From: Epiperipatus broadwayi
Lineage: Eukaryota > Onychophora > Udeonychophora > Euonychophora > Peripatidae
Length of the DNA: 64,000 nucleotides
Direction of reading: 5' to 3'
Assembly: GCA_028023455.1 (NCBI GenBank)
Contig: JAQFVV010013309.1
Span: forward strand, 62,001 to 126,000
A program made the translations under genes and the position numbers. The notes beneath the pieces were generated by a model. That model did not search any database and was not told where the DNA came from. It saw nothing but the letters and a program-made list of their open reading frames with translations. The stretch's first letter is position 1; the number at the start of each line of letters is the position of its first letter. This document shows, one piece after another, positions 22,975 through 36,159 of this stretch.

Positions 22975-24290
22975 AGAGCTATTCATTATTGTTGTAATGA
23001 AGAAGAGTATAGGAAAGAGGTAGAATTAATAGTTAAAGAGTTTAAAGCGAATGAATATCCAGAGAAAATAATAGAAAAAAAGTATAAAAATATAAAAAAA
23101 ATATAAAGGAGAAAATAAAGAAGAAGAGAAGGGAAAATGTAATAAAGATAGCATAAAAAGGATGATTATATAGGTGTTAACATGTATAGTAATAATATAG
23201 TTAAGAGCATTAATAAAATTATTAGAAAAAATAATAAAAAATATATAATGTAATTAAATATAAGATAGTAAATAAAAAAGGAGAAATGTAATGGATATAT
23301 TAGATAATAAATATATTAAAGGAATAGAAAAACATATAAATGAAGTATATGAGATAGAATGCAGATCATGAAGGAATAATAAGATAAGAACTAAATATGT
23401 AGGAGAAACGAAAAATTCAATCTATACAAGATAAATTCAGCATAGGTATGATACAAAAATCAGCAATTTATATGAATACTATAGAAACAGGACATATATT
23501 TGAGAGAGATAGCATAAGAATGATTGGATAAACTAATAAAAGAAGAGGTAGAAAAATAAAAGAACTTATATTAATTTAGAGGATAAAACCAAATTTAAAT
23601 AAAAATGGAGGGGGGGGGCATAAAGTCATTAGTTTTATAGAAATATTATTAATAATAGAGAAAATGTATACATATAAAGTTTTGTAAAATACAAAGTTTA
23701 AAAGTAGGATAGAAAGTTAAAGAAATTGGTAATAGAAGGAGATGTATTAAAGGAGTATATGAAAAAGAGGCTAAGGATTTTGAAAGAAGAGTCAGTTATA
23801 AATTTAAAAAGAAAGAGGAAAATTATGCAAAAGGTGATTAAAATAAATAAGTAAATTATAAAAGGGAATAAAGAATAAAGATAGGAATAGAAATAAAAAT
23901 TATTAATAAAAGAATAAGTATAGATAAATAATAAAAAGGAAGAAAAAACTTAGATTTATAGATATTAAAAGTAAAATAAAAAGAGATAAAAATATATTAG
24001 AGAGCAATGTAGAATGATAGATAGAAAAAAAAAATATAAAAAATAAAAAGTAAAATTAAAGTAGAAATAGTAAAGAAATAATAAAAAAATAATAATTAGA
24101 AAAAAGGGAAGTAAAGATATAGGGTTAAAATAAAATATGATTATCAATAATAATGTAAAATATGTATTTTTATGTGTATATAGAATAATGGTTATATGAT
24201 TATATGTTTAAATGTTATAGCTCTGATGAAGGCTACAGAACAGTTGAAAACTGTTAGAATATTAAAGGAATTATATATAAAAAAAATTGC
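22975..24290 (+). pseudogene. Degenerate Penelope-like element with GIY-YIG
   Basis: An opening frame reads EEEYRKEVELIVKEFKANEY near 22998, like the PLE segment upstream of GIY-YIG. Around 23319-23440 the frame reads GIEKHINEVYEIECRS, then IRTKYVGETKNSIYTR, a GIY-YIG core with KYVGET replacing YIG-T, and then IQHR. A frameshift precedes a run-on A/G-rich stretch. The 3' end reads GCTCTGATGAAGGC and CAGTTGAAAACTG near 24222-24260. Stops and frameshifts make this a pseudogene. It differs from the 17-kb PLE in wording. Confidence 0.65.
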
Positions 24291-24299
24291 ATTAGCGTA

Positions 24300-25210
24300 T
24301 ATATGTGGAGATTTTTAAAAAATAATATATATATATATGAATATTTCTAAGCTATTTTATAATATTAAAGTAATTATTTCTTTAGATCGTTAATAGACTT
24401 TGAAAAATAATACTATTTCAATGCATGTAACATTATAGTGGAATGATTGCAGAACAAATTGACTACATGATTTTGTACTAGTTTATTATTTAAGTTTGTT
24501 AAATCAATTCAACAGGGTTTCATGGAAAGCAGATATAGAATGGATAACCATTAGTTCTGTTAATACTGTTAATTAATTAAAGATTGTCCAAGAGACAGAA
24601 AATAAACATTATTAAAGCAGTTTGAAATAAAAAAATTAAATATTATTAAAGGCAGTTTGAAATGAAGAAATATAGAGATATAATCATATTTAGAAGCAAC
24701 ATATACAAAATGAATAATAGCTATATGATTATTAATTAGTAATATTATATTTAACATTGCTTTAAAGCCCTAGAAGGAAAGGTAATTCTACTATTTTTTA
24801 CAGAAGTACCTTTGATCATATATAAACTAAGTCATTTAAAACCATTGAAAAACTGCTTTGACTAAAATATAGAGGCAATATAAATATTTAGATTCAAAAA
24901 TGAAAGAGAAAAATCATTCGGTTATAAATGAAATAATTAAACCCTTGGAAGCTAAAGACTATTAGCTGCAATGCAATAATTCTCATCACACAGAAGCTTG
25001 CTGGGTTAAGGACGCAGAAACCTTGTAAATATGAAGGTAAAAAACACAGTATAAAATTATTGACGAATGTTTTAATGCAAAAATTGGTTTTGATAAACAT
25101 GTATTGTATAAATATGTTAAATTCAACAATAGCAATAAGATGTAAATAATAAAAATAAAAATTTACAAAGTTAAATAATGTAATACAGAAGATTTGAAGG
25201 CAGACATTCA
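24300..25210. other. AT-rich non-coding DNA
   Basis: No recognisable gene. A 105-residue reverse-strand frame at 24894-25211 is F/I/Y-rich and matches nothing I know. Confidence 0.5.
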
Positions 25211-25214
25211 AGCT

Positions 25215-25395
25215 CCCTTCAGGTACCCACTTTATCTTATATAACTAATACACATGACCACACACATGTGAAAAAGATAAATGACCGCCTATGTACATAT
25301 TTTGTGCTGAACCAACACTCATCAGTTTGTCCAGATCATAATTTATCTAACATATATAATCAGTGGTCGATTTATATTAAGATTGCAAGAATGGG
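25215..25395 (-). mobile_element. Family D element with hammerhead core, copy 4
   Basis: On the minus strand: GATCTGGACAAA, CTGATGA (complement of 25319-25325), stem II GTGTTGGTTCAGCAC (one mispair from GTGCT/AGCAC), then AAAATATGTACATAGG. GAAA has decayed to AAAA. Downstream CATTTATCTTTTTCACATG and upstream AATCTTAATATAAAT agree with other copies. Confidence 0.6.
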
Positions 25396-27160
25396 ATACA
25401 AGGGGGTATTTAAATTTAATTTTTTTGCAATTATACAAAAACATATGGCCGTGCACTTGACTTAAAAATTAATGTATCTAAACAAGTGCTCCACTAGCAT
25501 GTAATTATAAAATTGATGAAAGGATTAAAATAATTTTATCGTTGTTCGACGTCTATGAAAACCATAGACTACTTGATTATAAATTGATATTGTGTTAGTT
25601 ATAACGAAATAGACAATAATTAAACATTTATTTGTATTAATTAACCTTATTTTTAATTATTGATTTATATATGTGCCTTACTAATTAAATTCATTTTTAT
25701 TTAATAGAATTCCAAAATTGATTAACATAACTCACTTTAGCATTTCAATATTTAGAACTATAGTACCTCATAAACTTATCCATATATTGGAGATCATCTA
25801 TTTTTTCGTATGTGTGTGGTCCATCTGTATCAGTTGTATGTGATAGACTGAATATATATAAACATATATATTTAATTTTATTTATTGAAATTCCTGATTT
25901 GATTAACATATTTAGTTATTTTTTTATGCAAAGTTTTAGTCTCTAAGAACAGCATTATAATAATAATGTCGATGGTTTGAATCACGTGAGAAGGTCGTTA
26001 ACATATCTAGCGGTTAGTTTATGATATTTACGATATTACCTGCTTTTAAATCGTTTAAACAATACAAGATGTATTAATTTATTGTTCCCTTTGACTTATA
26101 CTATCAACAAATAAAAAGTGTGCCAAAAATATTAAATTTTTCATATCTTTCAAAATGTACGCAAAAAAAAAAAACAAAACAAAAACAAAAAACGTTTATA
26201 TGAAATTCTGTATATATTTTTATTTAATACATTAGTTGAATCCACGAAGATACAAACAAAGATATTATTGTATATGAATGCAACATTATTAAATTAAAAA
26301 AAATATAAACATATGTTTTCTATCCAAAAAAACAAACAAAAAATATATAAACAATAAGAATTATTTGATTATTTCTATTAAAAACATATTTGTTTATATA
26401 ATCAACATTGCTATGGAAATATTATAAACTGTATCTTTAAATCTTATTTAAGTAAACAATTAATATATTCAATAAAGCTTTGTTTGTTTGAAAACATGGA
26501 TACATATATATGAACTATCAATAAGTATTTTCTTTCATTTGTAATTTAGATAGATGCAAATAAAGATAATAAAAAATATTTTATTTGAACAAGGATTCTT
26601 ATAAATTTTCTTTAAAGTTTCCATTTACTATTATATTTACATACATTTAATAATACTAGATTTTTTTTTTCATACGTATATTAATTAGAAGATTTTACAA
26701 CATTGTAGAAGAACACATTGAAAACATTAGTGATATATTTATTGTATTTTTTATTTTGAGTTCAACTACGCTTAATTATATTACAGCTGACCTCACACAA
26801 ATAAACTACTTGATATATATTATTAAATACATTCAATGTTTATATCTATAAACCTGTGAAAATCGTATGATTATTATGTACACATTTTTATAAGGAAATT
26901 TGTTTACTTGTAAAAAAAAATTTGAAAAGGTTGTGACATTTTGATTTTTACACTTATATAGTATTAATATGTAGAAGTGTATCATTTATTTAAGAACCAA
27001 GGAATTAAATTAGGACAATGCACCCTAAGTTTATAAGGGAATGACAAATAAAATACTGTTTTTGGATATGTGTTTAGGTTACTACTCTGGTTTTCAATTG
27101 TTTTTATGTGCTTAATTACGTTATAGCTAAACAAAAAGTAAAAATATACAGATATGTTTA
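25396..27160. other. AT-rich non-coding DNA
   Basis: No supported feature. Confidence 0.5.
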
Positions 27161-27171
27161 ATATTATCACA

Positions 27172-27205
27172 ACACGCGCGCGCGCGCACGCACATATATA
27201 TATAC
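27172..27205. repeat. (CG)n/(CA)n/(TA)n alternating tract
   Basis: An alternating purine-pyrimidine run: ACAC, then seven CG dinucleotides, CACGCACA, then (TA)n. Notable in such AT-rich DNA, with potential to adopt Z-form. Confidence 0.85.
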
Positions 27206-27278
27206 AATAAACAGAACTTTTGCTATTATTATATGTAATAAAAAGACACTATAATAGAATTTATTTTTTAATATGTTA

Positions 27279-27505
27279 TACAGAGAGCGTACCAATAGCT
27301 CAAACAAGCTCTTAATTAATAAGTACAGTATGTGAAAATATTTAAAATCTCTATCTCCAGAGCAACTGGTTTCGAGCTCGTGAGCCATAAGCTCGAAACC
27401 AGTTGGTCTGGAGATGAGAGTGTTCTGGATAGAGATTTTAAATATTTTCTCATACCGCACTTATTAATTAAGAGCTTGTTTGAGCTATTGGTACACTCTC
27501 TGTAA
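27279..27505. repeat. Foldback with a possible hammerhead relic
   Basis: About 100-bp inverted arms with a few mismatches (27282-27384 and 27391-27502), starting CAGAGAGCGTACCAATAGC and ending GCTATTGGTACACTCTCTG. The centre of the plus strand reads GAGCCATAAGCTC, GAAACC, AGTT, GGTC, TGGAGATGAG. It looks like stem II, GAAA, a 3-bp stem III (ACC/GGT) and a GUC site followed by stem I. ATCTCCA at 27349-27355 can pair with TGGAGAT. The CUGAUGA half is replaced by inverted sequence. Confidence 0.55.
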
Positions 27506-27689
27506 TGTCACGTTATACATGACTTGCTTTATTAAATATTTTAATATGTTATAATAACCAAAAGTATTAGCATTTACAATAATGAATGATGCTTATGCAT
27601 TTAAATTAAACTAAGTTACTAAAATAATTATTAAAATATAAATTCGTTTTAATGTCTTTAGATTATATATATACGTAAGCGTGTGCATG

Positions 27690-28340
27690 TGTGGAATAAA
27701 ACTACTTTTCACACATGTTATAAAAATAATTACATCCTTTCCCATCAATAAATGTTTTAAAAGCATAGGTGGTCACCAAGCTTAGAATTTATTCTTTAAA
27801 TAATCCAACATTTATTGATCATAATTCAATTTAGGGTTTGATCTTATTGCAAGCTTGTTTTTAAATCAACACATTACTTACACAAGTTCAAATTATATAT
27901 CACATGGAAGAGAAAGTTTCTTATTTTTACTACCTTCAACCCTGAACTTTATTAGTTGGTATAAGTAATAATTAATAATACAATATAGTAATTTATACAC
28001 ATATGAAATATTGTGGAAAGAAAATACTTTTCATATATGCATGATAGAATAGAAGTGCACCCTCCCATCAATAAATGTTTTAAAAGCATGGATTGTCTAC
28101 ACTGCTTACAGTTTATTCTTTAAATAAACTAACACTTATTGACCATGCTTGAATTTAGGGCTTGCTATTATTGTGAACCTGATTCTAAATCAACATATTA
28201 CTTGCACCAATACAGATTATATATATCAAAAGGAAAAAGACACTTTAAGCATAGATAAACTACCTATGCTCTTAAAACATTTACTGATATGAAAATGGGT
28301 GCCTATTTTATGGCACATGTGTGAAAACTATCCACAATAT
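27690..28340. repeat. About 323-bp tandem duplication with an inverted part
   Basis: CCCATCAATAAATGTTTTAA recurs at 27741 and 28064 with matching downstream order (TTTATTCTTTAAATAA, then AACATTTATTGATCAT / AACACTTATTGACCAT, then AAATCAACA, ATTACTT). After 28250 the sequence turns around (GCATAGATAAAC, TTAAAACATTTACTGATATG, then a TCCACAATATTTCAT block that is the complement of an earlier part). No ribozyme core recognised and no frame. Confidence 0.7.
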
Positions 28341-28415
28341 TTCATGTGCATACTTAGCTATATATATATATAACATTAAATTTCTCATTGGAAGTTTTGA
28401 TTATATATATATATA

Positions 28416-28660
28416 TATATATAACTATTCAAAACAATACAATAATTAATACAGTAACAATATTTTAAACAAATATATACCAATTTAATAGAAGTACTTT
28501 CAACTATCTATGTAGTCGTTGTCAACTAGACTAATACAATTTGAGTCTAGTTGACAACGACTACATAGATAGTTGAAAGTACTTCTATTAAATTGGTATA
28601 TATTTGTTTAAAATATTGTTACTGTATTAATTATTGTATTGTTTTGAATAGTTATATATA
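28416..28660. repeat. Perfect 117-bp inverted repeat
   Basis: Arms 28416-28532 and 28544-28660 are exact reverse complements by my reading, with an 11-nt loop AATACAATTTG. It is flanked by (TA)n. A partly matching foldback with the same outer sequence is at 31.74-31.95 kb. Confidence 0.95.
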
Positions 28661-28755
28661 TTTTATTATAATTGGAATACAGACATTGATTAATAATTTA
28701 TATATATATATATATATATATATAAATTATATAATCAATGTCTGTATAACTTGAC

Positions 28756-28796
<41 letters not shown>

Positions 28797-28815
28797 GAAG
28801 TCAAGTTATATACTG
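28661..28815. repeat. Two chained foldbacks over (TA)n
   Basis: ACAGACATTGATTA...TATAATCAATGTCTGT folds over the (TA)n near 28700-28725. The outgoing AACTTGACTTCAT then folds with ATGAAGTCAAGTT over (TA)n at 28760-28792. Together with the 117-bp repeat this is a zigzag of three consecutive inversions. Confidence 0.9.
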
Positions 28816-29015
28816 AATCTGTTTTTAATGATCATGATAGAAATTGTAATTTTAAGTTTAATTTTGATATAAATAAAATAAAAATTTTAGGACAAGAGAG
28901 AGATAATGAAAAAAGAAAAATTAAAGAGGCAGTTTTTATTAGTAGGTATAAAAATACGATAATAAACAGACAGTCAGCAAATGTTAGGATTAATGAATTG
29001 TGGGATATTTAAATC
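28815..29015 (+). pseudogene. PLE GIY-YIG C-terminal fragment
   Basis: The frame reads SVFNDHDRNCNFKFNFDI, then KIKEAVFISRYKNTIINRQ, then SANVRINELWDI and stop. This is the PLE C-terminal pattern (E---I--[KR]--LN-R), parallel to the tail at 18.1-18.24 kb. The upstream GIY-YIG core and RT are missing, so it is a 5'-truncated insertion abutting the chained foldbacks. Confidence 0.75.
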
Positions 29016-31737
29016 GACATGTGTTTCCGGTTGGTAATAGATGATTCCATTTTGAAAGTTGAGTTGAAAATGATTATGAATATAATCGAAAATATTTCTT
29101 TATGAGTTATTATTGAGTTTTTATTTATATTGTATTATAAATTGTTTACCGTTGTTTGGAATATATTTAAGTTTTGTTTTATATATATATGTGTATGGGT
29201 TTATGTATGTATTCATTAAGTTATACATAATATTAGAAAATTTACAGCAGGAAATTTTATGTAAATAGAATTAAATGCAGTAAAACAACATAAAAAATGA
29301 CAATATTTTTAAATCTACTGTATTTAAGCTTAAAGATACCTGTATATTATTGTCAACCAAAAAATAGGTGTGCACAATCTTGTCCAGTTTTTCCAGCATT
29401 ACAATAACCTCCACATACTCAAAACTAATTATTATCAATTTCTTTTTTATCTAAATTATTAAATCAACTTTTACTTACTTTTAAATACTAAATTATTTTT
29501 AATTCAATGTGCAATGGGAACACATTTAATACAGATTTAACTAATATTAAAAATATTTATTGATTATATTATAAATTCATTTGAGAGAATATTTGAAATT
29601 ATTAAAATATAAATTAGATTAAACAAATATAATTTAATAAATAGTTTATTATTTATGTACCACAAACTGCATATGTAATATTATAAAGAAGGGACAAAAT
29701 TCAGGCTCACAATAGATTGAGACCTGATTTCAGCATGATGATCAAAAGTTGGCTTATAAGCATACACTTATGCTTTTCAAACTGATGTTCACAGATGAGT
29801 GCATGTAAATTTATAAAAGCACATGATGGGAAGTTTGTTCATTCTTTATAAAATATAGTTGAAGTGAAAAAAAGATTCCTATTAAATTTCTTATTTTATC
29901 TTGGATGTTTTCATAAAATCACTTAGACATTATACACCTTGTGCTATTTAAAAATTAAAAAAAATTTCATTTCTTTGCAATAGAATTCTCTAGTGATTTA
30001 TTACAGTTATTTAACCTGTTGTCTAATCAGAAAACCGATCTTGTATGAGAAATAAAAAAAAATTAATTTGCATGTGTGGCCATGTGATGAAAATTTTCAT
30101 TTAGTTTACTTTTTTTCCTAACAGTTAAACTCCATGCATATTTTATTCTAATATTTTAATTACAAAACAATGCTAATGTGTTAGGATAGTTAAAAATGGG
30201 GCTACTTGAAAGATTTTTAAATTTCTCATTGGAAGTCTCAAACTTTATAATATTACTTTGAGAAAATATTTTGAATGACTAAAAATTTGATTTTTTGTAA
30301 AGTTTAACATTTGTGATTATTTTTGCACTATAATTGTGAAATAATAATTAAAAATCAAAAATATATACTATTGCATAGTTATTTTGGATGTATGTAAATG
30401 TTTAATTTTTAAAAATAATGGTTATATTTTTCTGTATAACAGTAACTAGGCAAATTACAGGGAAACCAGTTACAAGTTATGTCATTACTAACAGTCTATT
30501 AGTATATATTAAAATAATCTAAAAATTATTAAAATTTTTTAAACTTTCAAGGTCTAATTTTATATATTTATTAGGTGTTGATATTTATTCATCCACATTT
30601 TAAATACAAACATTAAATAAAAATAGATTTCATTCATTTTCTACAATCAGTATGCTCCTCCTGATCACGAATGTTGAAGCAGTATTTGCTGTGATTAAAA
30701 TCTAATTTTTAAAATAATGCAATTTTTTAGAATTTATTTTGTTTCTAAACAAAAAATATTTATCAAATAAAGTCAAATTTATTATATTCTGTTATATAAT
30801 AACAGTTTAATATTAAAATTCAAGTCGAAAGCTTGCAGCAAGTGAAAATAAAGAAAGCTGTTAAAGTGTGAGAGGGTTAAGGAAATTCTTGAAATTCCAC
30901 TTTTTGAATGTACTTTTTAAATGAAAAGCTTTTCTTAGTTTGAGTTGACTAACCTTTTCTTTCAAGCAATACAAAAATGACAAATCTTTTTTATGCTTTA
31001 AATATTGAAATATATTTCAATATTGGTGTTTCTTCAGCTACAAATATAAATTGAGATAATTTTTTATACATCTGATATTTATGTTTACAATATGATTCTT
31101 CTTCAAGATTATCTTTTAAGTCACTTAATAGATGATGTAACAGATAAACTAAAATATTTTTAACTAATCATTATTGTCAATATGCAGAAAATAAAAATAA
31201 TAGCTATGTCATTTACATGCATCTATGAGTATTGAAGGATCTGTTTCTTTTAACACACTTTGAATTATAATAACACAATAACTGATATAATGAACCAATA
31301 AAAACATAATTTTCCATATTGTTTAAATATTATATAGCTTAATTTAAAAAGCTAAAAAAGGACAATTGATTTTTTATTCAGATATAAATCAACATCTTTT
31401 ATTTTTGATTATTTTGGAAAATTAGATAATAATATGGAATTAAATTCATTCTTACAAGAGATTTTTTTTTTTAAAAAAGAAATTTTTAGAAATTATATTA
31501 TTCTCAAACAATTACATACAATTTAAAATTAATCTTTAAGTAAAGTAAAATTATTTTTGTTTAAATTGACATTATACAAATGTTATCATATTTTAAAATC
31601 AAAAATCAAAGAAAGAAAACAATTTTTATTTTTTATTTTTACATATATATGTAAGTCCATAATTGTGCAAGCTAAATGAATTTAAATTATTAATATCATT
31701 CACTGATATCATGAGCACTGAAACTGGAGTACCTTAT
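29016..31737. other. AT-rich non-coding DNA
   Basis: No gene, RNA or repeat with a clear second copy was seen. Confidence 0.45.
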
Positions 31738-31945
31738 ATATATATATATAATTAATCAAAACAATACAATAATTAATACAGTAAAAAAATATTTTAAGAA
31801 CAAATATATACCACAATTTAAATTATTTTTAAAATATTTTTTTTTACTGTATTAATTATTGTATTGTTTTGATTAATTATATATATAGTTTATTATAATT
31901 GGAATACAGACATTGATTAATAATATATATATATATATATATATT
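31738..31945. repeat. Foldback related to 28.4 kb, followed by (TA)n
   Basis: Arms beginning ATTAATCAAAACAATACAAT and ending in its complement ATTGTATTGTTTTGATTAAT, about 55 bp each, flank a 35-nt centre. The following ATAATTGGAATACAGAC and ATTGATTAATAAT match 28.66-28.69 kb. It then ends in (TA)n (31921-31944). Confidence 0.85.
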
Positions 31946-33794
<1,849 letters not shown>

Positions 33795-35528
33795 GTTATA
33801 TTTTAAGCATAATAAATCAGTATATTGGATGTCTTATTATTGAAACACTTTCATTATATATGAACCTATGTCTACTAAATTGCTGGTGTTTTTCTGAATT
33901 GTCAGAATAACTGAGGAGGATGATTTTAGCAATCTAAATATGAAGTAAATGTTAATATTGCTTTAAAATGTTAAATGGCATTAGTCTGTGCTGGTGGTTA
34001 ATCTGCAGATTAATTATTTGCCACTTTCTGTATTTTACACTCATTCCTGTGCTGGTGGTTAATCCACAAAATTGTGTAATTATATTTGTTACTTTATGAT
34101 GGTGTATAAACCCACAGGGCATTCATTGTTGTATTATTTCTATGTGTAGATGAATGCATCTGCAGGAATATCCTTTTACTTCATAAATGTAAGATTGGGC
34201 AAAGTATTTTGTATTATTATGCTAAAATCATTTTCTTCCATTTATAATTATAACTTATAAATTTAGTCATCAAATGTAGCAGGGCATCTTATATAAACTA
34301 TCCTCATAATGATTAACTGTTTGTTAATTAATACTTATCTTAACTGAAGTTTAAATTTTCATTTTTCTTTAGCTTTGCATATTAGCTAATTCCTGCTAAT
34401 ATAATATTATTTATTATATTATTATAAGTATAGTATAGGTTTATTGGTTTTGGAACCGACACATTGGATATTTCATGATTTGATGTTGAATTTTAGTATA
34501 ATTTCCTCAAGACATCAATTATATCAAATTGTAATATAATGTATGATTAAGCTTTATAAAACTGTGCCTATGATATGTTATTGAAGGAAGCCAATGGAAT
34601 GATAATTTATTATTTATTTTATTTGTTTATTTATGTATTTAATTATTACATTAAACATCAATTACTTATTAATCATAAAATTGTAACTAAATATTGATTT
34701 ATAATTAAACTTACTGTGCCATTGCTATTTGTCATTCATAAAATCAGAAATCCTATATCTTGAATAGAGCATATAATGGAGTACATACTGTTGTCAGCAT
34801 GATATAAGAGTTTAGTAATATTCTGAGAAAACATTTAAATGCTTTTTGTCCTTGGTAGTTTATGATGTATAAAGCACAATAAAATCCCATTTGCCTCTTC
34901 CATCACTTTAGCTTTGCATTGTTGATTCTAGTACATGTTACAAAATTGATTGATTTTATAAACTAATAAACAGATTTACCATGTGATGTTATGATGAAAT
35001 TTACTTGCTTAATGATATCATTGTTATTCATCAATATAACAATAGTCTCATTGCTATTTATTAAATTATAAATTTAAGTTAATAAGGAAAGAACCCAAGT
35101 TTTCTATGCTTATTATTATTGCAAAGCTCATACCCAGACTAGCATTTGTACCAAAATCATACATATCATTTTTAAAAGTCACAATTGTTAATAATTTCAC
35201 AAATTATACCATTTTGTCCATGGACGGCCATAAGGTCTCATGTAATGAAAAATTGCGGATTAAAGTTTTGGAGAATAATAAAATTACATAATTATAATCT
35301 GTCTAATGTACTTTCACATACTACTATGATAGGTCTTCATGGTATATTCTGGCTGCGACCAGATTAGATCATAACAATTTCATGTTATGTCATTAATTTT
35401 GTTTGTTGTGATGTGCTCCAGATTTTGGTTATAGTTCTTGGCACCACAATGATTGGAGCCATTTGTCTACGAGGAATTAAGTTAGAATCTTAACACTGCA
35501 ATGTGGTTGGCCCGATGTGTTTATTTGG

Positions 35529-35529
<1 letters not shown>
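33795..35529. other. Unannotated DNA, slightly less AT-rich
   Basis: Two short overlapping plus-strand frames near 35.1-35.37 kb (one containing SMDGHKVSCNEKLRIKVL) are the only coding-like text, and I do not recognise them. CTGTGCTGGTGGTTAATC occurs twice (near 33990 and 34049). No gene call is supported. Confidence 0.4.

Positions 35530-35567
<38 letters not shown>
35530..35567. repeat. (TA)n tract
   Basis: About 19 TA units. Confidence 0.9.
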
Positions 35568-35571
<4 letters not shown>

Positions 35572-36159
35572 TGTGAAAAGAAAATAAGTATCACCATATT
35601 TAAAATATTAATAAAACATTAAATTTCACAGTAAAAACATTTTATGGCATGGGAAAGAGTTAACTCTTTTGTTTTTATGCTGCAAAGTTGTTATATAAAT
35701 TGATCTCCAGTCTTATTAAAGCAAGAATTTACATTTTTCAATTGATCATAAACAAACATATAATAAATAGAATCAATGCATATCACTAGCTAGAAATTCA
35801 ATTCCCCAACTCGATTTACTATCAGCAGTCCTATATTGTAAACAAATGTATTTAAATGATTATTGTAAATATTAATTCTTATTAAGCGCAATGTCACGTA
35901 ATACTTAAATAAATCTAAAACCTTAGTATATACGCCTTGCACTTTTTTATTAGGTTGAAACTGTAATAACCTGATATCTCTAAAATTTTTATATAAATGC
36001 AAGTCTTCCTTTTTTAATAATTCATTTTTTTCTAGTCATATCACAATTTTATTTAAATGTTTCACTGCTATTCTTCAAACATCTATAAAGAATTGTAATG
36101 ATCTTAAACATTTCAATTAATTAGTTATTATAATTATTATTAATGCCATATATGTATAT
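35568..36159. other. AT-rich non-coding DNA
   Basis: A 70-residue reverse-strand frame at 35790-36002 is unrecognised. Nothing else seen. Confidence 0.4.

Noticed and set aside
24894-25211. 105-residue reverse-strand frame
   Set aside because: F/I/Y-rich composition expected from AT-rich DNA; it overlaps the beginning of a family D element and has no recognisable motif.
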